From the NCBI GenBank assembly GCA_025757685.1, contig CP107220.1, positions 21,001 through 85,000 of the forward strand: a stretch of DNA of 64,000 bases, in the 5' to 3' direction. Below, piece after piece: positions 59,688 through 64,000 of the stretch (the first letter of the stretch is position 1; every line of letters starts with the position of its first letter). The notes below the pieces were generated by a model. The model was given only the letters and a program-made list of their open reading frames with translations, was not told the origin of the DNA and did not search any database. A program made the position numbers and the translations under genes. The DNA is from Oscillospiraceae bacterium. GTDB taxonomy: Bacteria > Bacillota > Clostridia > Oscillospirales > Acutalibacteraceae.

Positions 59688-60557
59688 GGTTTCCGTAAAG
59701 GGAGACGGCTTGGCTAAAAACGCCTTCAGCGCGTCCATTTGTTCCATGGCATTGCGGTAGCCGGTTTGATAAATCTGCTCCAGCTTGTCTGTGTTGCGCT
59801 CTAAGGTGGGGCAGTGCAGCGGATGGTCCGGTGCAATCACAAAGGCATCGCCTCGGCCTTGGGCGTCCCACACTGTTTCCAGTTGGCGGTTGTATATTTT
59901 ATACCGGTTCAGTATCGCCCGGGTCATCAGCGGATATTTGCGGAATATACGCCGAATCAGGCGCGCATGACCCATAGGCTGCTTTTGATAATTTCGATCT
60001 TGCGTGAGCACCACTACTGCCTTTTGGCACCCGTCTTCGTAGGCGTGCGCCAGGGGAATGGAGTCGGTGACCCCGCCGTCAAAGTACCGGTCTTTGCCCA
60101 GCACAACCCCCTTGGTGGCGCCGGGCAGGGCACAGCTGGCCCGCAGAATGGGGCAGCCCCGTTTGTGGAAGTCCTTGGGGTACATATATTCCGCCTTGCC
60201 GGTGAGGGCGTTGGTGACCACCACGCACAAGGTGGTGTTCGCCCGGTCATAGGCCTCTTGGTCCAAGGGGGACAAATCGTAGCTTAATTCCCCAAACAAC
60301 CACTCGCCGTTTAAGAATTCGCCGTTTTTTACCATGTTTTCCAGGCTCATAAAGCGTTTGTCGCCGCTGTACTGAATGGAAATATCATGTTGACGACCCC
60401 GGCATTTGCCGATGTAAGACACAGCATTGCAGCTGCCTGCCGACACGCCGATCACATAAGGGAAGGTGATCCCCTGATCCATAAAGGCGTCCAGCACGCC
60501 GCTGGTGTAGATGGCACGGTTGCCGCCGCCCTCCAGCACCAATCCGCAGGAATACAT
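59682..60557 (-). CDS. Patatin-like phospholipase
   Basis: A 291-residue protein from ATG 60557, six bases after GGAGG. The oxyanion loop is LEGGGNRAIYTSGVLDAF, the nucleophile Ser39 is in VIGVSAGS, and the catalytic Asp is in YFDGGVTDSIP. It hydrolyses acyl chains of phospholipids and acts at the inner membrane face, as no signal is present. YjjU-type bacterial relatives have the same length. Confidence 0.93.
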   Translation of the reverse strand: MYSCGLVLEGGGNRAIYTSGVLDAFMDQGITFPYVIGVSAGSCNAVSYIGKCRGRQHDISIQYSGDKRFMSLENMVKNGEFLNGEWLFGELSYDLSPLDQEAYDRANTTLCVVVTNALTGKAEYMYPKDFHKRGCPILRASCALPGATKGVVLGKDRYFDGGVTDSIPLAHAYEDGCQKAVVVLTQDRNYQKQPMGHARLIRRIFRKYPLMTRAILNRYKIYNRQLETVWDAQGRGDAFVIAPDHPLHCPTLERNTDKLEQIYQTGYRNAMEQMDALKAFLAKPSPFTETE

Positions 60558-60620
60558 AGAATACCTCCAAAAAAAGTTAGGGGACGGCGAAAGCCATCCC
60601 CTCATTGCATTGTATTTTGC

Positions 60621-60899
60621 TTATTTGGCAGCCTTTTTAGCAGGTGCCTTTTTCTTAGATGCGCTCTTTTTGGCGGGCGCCTTTTTCTCAGCCGGCTCTG
60701 CCTTTTCCTGCACCTGGGTGTCTGCAGCGGCGGTCTCTACGATCTCCAGATCGTTATCGCACTCGAAGAAGTCGCTGTCGTCGAAATACTCTGCCTCTTT
60801 GGGAGCAGTCAGCTTCTGGATCGCAAGATATACGGCAACGGCCACGCCTGCAATGGCAACGATGGCACTAATGACTTTCAGGATCGTTTTGAAATTCAT
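60621..60899 (-). CDS. Small membrane protein with Lys/Ala-rich tail
   Basis: A 92-residue protein from ATG 60899, nine bases after AAGGGGG. One membrane helix (ILKVISAIVAIAGVAVAVYL) is followed by an acidic part (EAEYFDDSDFFECDNDLEIV) and a histone-like tail (KKAPAKKSASKKKAPAKKAA). The tail resembles low-complexity nucleic-acid-binding tails; whether it binds DNA, wall polymers or nothing is unknown. It has a good promoter with a 17-base spacer. Confidence 0.8.
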   Translation of the reverse strand: MNFKTILKVISAIVAIAGVAVAVYLAIQKLTAPKEAEYFDDSDFFECDNDLEIVETAAADTQVQEKAEPAEKKAPAKKSASKKKAPAKKAAK

Positions 60900-60930
60900 A
60901 ATAATGAACCCCCTTATAAAATCTGTTTCT

Positions 60931-60959
60931 ATTATAAATGGATTTGGCGGCAAAGTCAA
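60931..60959 (-). promoter_or_regulatory. Sigma-A promoter of the 60621 gene
   Basis: Minus strand TTGACT (60954-60959), 17-base spacer, TATAAT (60931-60936). Confidence 0.75.
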
Positions 60960-61011
60960 GCGCCAAAACAGCAGAAAGATGTCTACTTTCGCAAAAGCCG
61001 CGGCCGATGAC

Positions 61012-61050
61012 AAAAAAGAACGCTCCCTGCAAATGCAGGAAGCGAAAATT
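61012..61050 (-). terminator. Terminator of rpsT
   Basis: Minus strand GCTTCCTGCA pairs with TGCAGGGAGC and runs into GTTCTTTTTTG, 25 bases after the rpsT stop. Confidence 0.82.
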
Positions 61051-61073
61051 CGATAGAAACCGAGTGTCGGCGC

Positions 61074-61331
61074 TTATGCGCGGTTCAGTTTGCTGACCAA
61101 ATTGCTCTTTTTGCGGGCTGCGGTGTTCTTGTGCAGCAGGTTCTTGGCAGCGGCCTGGTCGATCTTCTTGCAGGCAAACTGCACAGCCTGGGTCTTGTCC
61201 TCAGCGTTGGCATCAATAGCGGCATTTGCCTTCTTGATGGCGGTCTTGAGGGCGGTGTTGCGGGCCTTGTTGTTGGCGGCCTTTACAGCGTTGACCTTGA
61301 CTCTCTTTTTAGCAGACTTAATGTTGGGCAT
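61074..61331 (-). CDS. rpsT: 30S ribosomal protein S20
   Basis: An 85-residue basic helical protein, the usual length for S20. PNIKSAKKRVKVNAVKAANN at the start and KIDQAAAKNLLHKNTAARKK near the end are the family signatures. It binds 16S rRNA. ATG 61331 is eight bases after AAAGGAG; the GTG at 61340 is inside the leader. Next to gpr, as often seen in Clostridia. Confidence 0.97.
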   Translation of the reverse strand: MPNIKSAKKRVKVNAVKAANNKARNTALKTAIKKANAAIDANAEDKTQAVQFACKKIDQAAAKNLLHKNTAARKKSNLVSKLNRA

Positions 61332-61399
61332 GGTTTTCACTCCTTTAGCGGTGGATTAGGTAGAAGGGCATAGCCCCGTTTTCTTTTTAATGCCTAAAC

Positions 61400-61428
61400 A
61401 TCATAGCACACGCAAATCTAAAATGCAA
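61400..61428 (-). promoter_or_regulatory. Sigma-A promoter of rpsT
   Basis: Minus strand TTGCAT (61423-61428), 17-base spacer, TATGAT (61400-61405). The leader contains a small GGGGC-TAT-GCCCT hairpin before the ribosome site. Confidence 0.72.
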
Positions 61429-61487
61429 GTATTTTTTTCTTTTTGGACATACTTTTATTGAAAAACTATGAAAATCAGGTGAAAAAT

Positions 61488-62303
61488 ATGGAAAATCGCA
61501 CAGATTTGGCACTGGAAAGCTATGAAAATCAGCAAAAAACCGCGCTGCCCGGTGTAAAAGTGCGGGAGCAGGATGGCATTTCCGTGGTGGAAGTGCTGGA
61601 CGCCCGAGGCGAAAAAGCCCTGGGCAAACCGGTGGGCAAGTATATCACCTACCGGGTGTCGCCCATGGCGCAGGAGACCCAGCTGTTTGATGGGCGGCTG
61701 GAGCGGATCGCCGATCTGCTGCGGGGGCTGCTGCCGGATCACCCCACCGGGGTATTGGTTGCCGGGGTGGGCAACACCGCCATCACTGCGGATGCGTTGG
61801 GGCCGGAGACCAACCGCTATGTGCTGGCCACCCGTCACATTGCCGGAGAACTGCGCCGGGCGCTGGGACCGCTGACGGATGTGTCTACCGTTACCACCGG
61901 GGTGCTGGGCAACACCGGTATGGAGAGCGCCGAGGTGGTGGCGGGTATGGTTCACACGGTGCGTCCGGACTGCGTGCTTGTGGTGGACGCGCTGGCGGCA
62001 TCGTCGGCGGATCGGTTGGGCACCACGGTGCAGCTGTCAAATGCAGGCATTGCCCCCGGCTCCGGGGTGGGCAATCATCGGCGGGAGATCAGTGCCCGGG
62101 TGCTGGGCGTGCCGGTGGTGGCACTGGGTATTCCCACGGTGGTCAGCAGTCGGGTGTTGGGCGGTACGGCGGAGGAGATGTATGTGACCCCCAGAGAGAT
62201 CGACCAGCTGATTAACCGGGGGGCCAAGTTGCTTGGTATGTCCATCAATGTGTGCCTCCAGCGGCACTTGCAGCCCCGGGATCTGTACACGCTGGTGGGA
62301 TAA
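61488..62303 (+). CDS. gpr: Germination protease GPR
   Basis: A 271-residue spore protease that degrades the small acid-soluble proteins when spores germinate. Signature segments are RTDLALESYENQ at the start (site of zymogen processing in the family), VAGVGNTAITADALGPETN, GNTGMESAEVVAGMV, VVDALAASSADRLGTTVQ and GSGVGNHRREIS. ATG 61488 is six bases after AGGTG. Its presence shows that the host makes endospores or descends from a spore former. It is followed by spoIIP. Confidence 0.95.
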   Translation: MENRTDLALESYENQQKTALPGVKVREQDGISVVEVLDARGEKALGKPVGKYITYRVSPMAQETQLFDGRLERIADLLRGLLPDHPTGVLVAGVGNTAITADALGPETNRYVLATRHIAGELRRALGPLTDVSTVTTGVLGNTGMESAEVVAGMVHTVRPDCVLVVDALAASSADRLGTTVQLSNAGIAPGSGVGNHRREISARVLGVPVVALGIPTVVSSRVLGGTAEEMYVTPREIDQLINRGAKLLGMSINVCLQRHLQPRDLYTLVG

Positions 62304-62367
62304 TCCGGCGCCGGCGTGCATATTCTTATATGAGAATAGAAGCAGGACGAAGCCAAAGGAGCTGGAT

Positions 62368-63510
62368 ATGAAAAAAGAACGGGCGGCCTTCTTTTGCAAT
62401 ATTGCGGCGGCGGTATTGGTCACGGCGGTGCTGGTGAGCGCGGCACCCCGGATCTCTGCCGTCGGTGCGGTGGGTCAGCGGGTGGCGGCGGTGTTTTCGC
62501 CCACCTATTTCAGCAGCAAAATAAATACAGAATTTTCTACTATAAAATCGGCGCAAACGACGCATACTAAGACTACCGCGACCCGGGAGGCTCAGGCAAT
62601 GCACCCCATTTCAGGGAAGGACAGCGACCCTTATGCGCACATTACCGAGACCCCGGCGGATGTGGCTAAGTTGATGCAGCAAGAGAAAAAAGTGATCGGC
62701 AGACAAAAGCAGGTGGGCAAAACCAGCGAGGAGAGTTACCAGGGCGGGGGGACGATCTTGTCTTTCGGTTCGCTGGCAATTCAAAGCAAGATCCCCGCTT
62801 CGTTTTATCGTCCGGACATAGAGGCACTCCTTAAACAGAAGGCGGCCCTGTCCGTGCCCAACGCGGCCAAGCCGACGGTGCTGATCTATCACAGCCACAC
62901 CACAGAGGGCTACACCCTCCTGGACGCGGGTTATTATACCAAGTCCACCGACCTGCGCAGCGACAGCAGTACCCAAAATATGGTGCGGGTCGGGGACGAA
63001 CTTTGCGCGTATCTGGAAAAGTGCGGGATCGGCGTGGTGCACGACCGCACCACCCACGACAAGGACTACTCCGGCGCCTACGACCACTCCCGCAAGACGG
63101 TGGCGGGGTATTTGGAGAAGTACCCGTCCATAGAGATCACCATTGATGTGCACCGGGACGATATTACATACGATAATAAGACCAAGGTGAAGCCTACCGC
63201 CAAGATCAAGGGTAAAAAAGCCGCCCGGATGATGATCATTGCCGGGTGCGAATACAATCGGGTCAAGAACTTTCCGGACTGGGAATATAACCTGCGCTTT
63301 GACCTGGCAGTGCAGCAGCAAGTGGAGAAACAGTACCCGGGGCTGATGCGTCCCATTCTCTTTTCCGAGCGTAAGTACAATATGGATATGACCCGCAATT
63401 CCTTTTTACTGGAGGTGGGCACGGACGGCAACACCCTGGACGAAGCCTGCTATTCCGCTCGGCTGTTCGCCACCGCCTTGGCCCGGGTTATTCAGGATTA
63501 TGAAAAATAA
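62368..63510 (+). CDS. spoIIP: Stage II sporulation protein P
   Basis: A 380-residue amidase/endopeptidase that, with SpoIID, digests septal peptidoglycan during engulfment. An N-terminal helix (AFFCNIAAAVLVTAVLVSAA) anchors it. The amidase region starts at VLIYHSHTTEGY with the zinc-ligand His, followed by SIEITIDVHRDD and NSFLLEVGTDGNTLDEA with the catalytic Glu. AAAGGAG lies six bases before ATG 62368. The gpr-spoIIP pairing is the conserved order in Clostridia and Bacilli. Confidence 0.95.
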   Translation: MKKERAAFFCNIAAAVLVTAVLVSAAPRISAVGAVGQRVAAVFSPTYFSSKINTEFSTIKSAQTTHTKTTATREAQAMHPISGKDSDPYAHITETPADVAKLMQQEKKVIGRQKQVGKTSEESYQGGGTILSFGSLAIQSKIPASFYRPDIEALLKQKAALSVPNAAKPTVLIYHSHTTEGYTLLDAGYYTKSTDLRSDSSTQNMVRVGDELCAYLEKCGIGVVHDRTTHDKDYSGAYDHSRKTVAGYLEKYPSIEITIDVHRDDITYDNKTKVKPTAKIKGKKAARMMIIAGCEYNRVKNFPDWEYNLRFDLAVQQQVEKQYPGLMRPILFSERKYNMDMTRNSFLLEVGTDGNTLDEACYSARLFATALARVIQDYEK

Positions 63511-63519
63511 GGAGCCGTT

Positions 63520-63774
63520 ATGAAGAAACACCCAACCCCCATTTTGCTTCTGTTGTGCACAATACTGTTGATCGGCGGCACGGCAGTGGCCTACTGCAAC
63601 ACACGCAGCTTCGGTTTTGAGCCGGACGCCAAGTGGATCACCTATAATGACGGGGGCTTTACCGTGTATGACTTTCGGGTAGAATACCGGCAGTTGGCAG
63701 AAGGCTGGCAAAGTTTTTCAAATTTTTTTCCAAAGAAAAGTCAAACCTGTTTTTATGATAAAATGGAATTCTGA
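63520..63774 (+). CDS. Small secreted or membrane protein after spoIIP
   Basis: An 84-residue protein with an N-terminal hydrophobic helix (ILLLLCTILLIGGTAVAYC) and a short polar part. AAGGAG lies five bases before the ATG. After residue 62 the DNA becomes AT-rich and the sequence (FSNFFPKKSQTCFYDKM) looks unrelated to what precedes it, so the original C terminus may have been lost. No function is recognised. Confidence 0.65.
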   Translation: MKKHPTPILLLLCTILLIGGTAVAYCNTRSFGFEPDAKWITYNDGGFTVYDFRVEYRQLAEGWQSFSNFFPKKSQTCFYDKMEF

Positions 63775-63779
63775 TTGGT

Positions 63780-63808
63780 GCGCACGGCGAATACCGTGCG
63801 CTTTTCTC
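63780..63808 (+). terminator. Terminator of the gpr-spoIIP operon
   Basis: GCGCACGG pairs with CCGTGCGC, followed by TTTTC. Confidence 0.8.
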
Positions 63809-63896
63809 TGCTGTATATAATGTATATAAATAATAAAGGATTTGGAGAAACGCTCGGCAGAGTGTGAAAGAACTTGAAAAAACTTGAAAAAAAGTG

Positions 63897-64000
63897 TTGA
63901 CTTTTGCCTTGCACTTTGGTATTATAGCTAAGCGCTCGAGAGAAGAGCGGCCGGCCAAAAGGTCGGGTAAGGACCTTGAAAATTAAACAACGACGAGAAA
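63897..64000 (+). promoter_or_regulatory. Probable rRNA operon promoter and leader
   Basis: TTGACT (63897-63902), 17-base spacer, TATTAT (63920-63925), preceded by an A/T-rich UP-like stretch (63870-63893). The leader has AGAAGAGCGGCCGGCC and ends with GACCTTGAAAATTAAACAA, a sequence usually found just before 16S rRNA in Clostridia. The rRNA itself would begin beyond the window. Confidence 0.65.

Noticed and set aside
1..64000. CRISPR array or prophage
   Set aside because: No regularly spaced repeats and no phage structural, integrase or lysis genes were seen.

Overview
The window looks like a chromosome segment of a spore-forming anaerobic gut Clostridium of the Oscillospiraceae/Ruminococcaceae type. 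This rests on gpr and spoIIP, a COG2509 flavoprotein, C_GCAxxG_C_C and DUF368 proteins, a DUF6472-like protein, Gram-positive promoters and strong Shine-Dalgarno sites. From about 4.5 kb onward the DNA is GC-rich and compact, with short operons separated by clear hairpin terminators. I saw no CRISPR array and no prophage.

Layout. 1-4.27 kb is an AT-rich island: a two-component system divergent from a membrane redox cassette (CXXC micropeptide, NapH-like ferredoxin membrane protein, TlpA-like lipoprotein). It ends at the 3' stub of an IS3-family transposase. 4.5-9 kb has surface or membrane proteins, a DMT transporter and an XRE regulator with a probable operator. 9.1-12.9 kb is a complete dTDP-L-rhamnose operon (rmlABDC) plus a GNAT enzyme, then a GH27 enzyme. 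14.3-16.5 kb carries an ABC-F ATPase and a GNAT protein. 16.7-20.7 kb is rpe, two envelope proteins and mgtE. 20.8-23.4 kb is a reverse operon: GH28-like enzyme, SecB-like chaperone, DUF6472-like protein and Nudix hydrolase. 23.5-26.4 kb has a FAD oxidoreductase and purA. 26.4-29.1 kb is a polar amino-acid ABC importer with an XRE gene. 29.3-32.2 kb is an iron alcohol dehydrogenase and a CDP-ribitol pair (tarI, tarJ).

32.4-36.7 kb is the most unusual region. A 34-codon gene lies divergent from an operon encoding a small secreted protein, a permease carrying a catalytically empty M1-aminopeptidase-like domain, an ABC ATPase and a second membrane subunit. 36.8-39.4 kb is a PadR regulator with a palindromic operator and a large membrane partner. 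39.4-49.8 kb holds housekeeping and membrane genes (acyl-CoA ligase, DUF368, PHP phosphoesterase, Maf, U32, zapA, AlkA-like glycosylase) and a 700-base gap that probably encodes a regulated non-coding RNA. 50-54.7 kb carries an SGNH protein, a MATE exporter and an endonuclease/exonuclease/phosphatase-family protein, together with a small duplicated remnant of the last. At 55 kb a tRNA-Arg(ACG) has a duplicated 3' end beside it. 55-63.8 kb has envelope proteins, a patatin, rpsT, gpr and spoIIP. The window ends in what looks like the promoter and leader of an rRNA operon.

All functional names come from motif recognition by eye; no database search was run. Starts were moved inward wherever a Shine-Dalgarno site, signal peptide or promoter favoured an internal codon.
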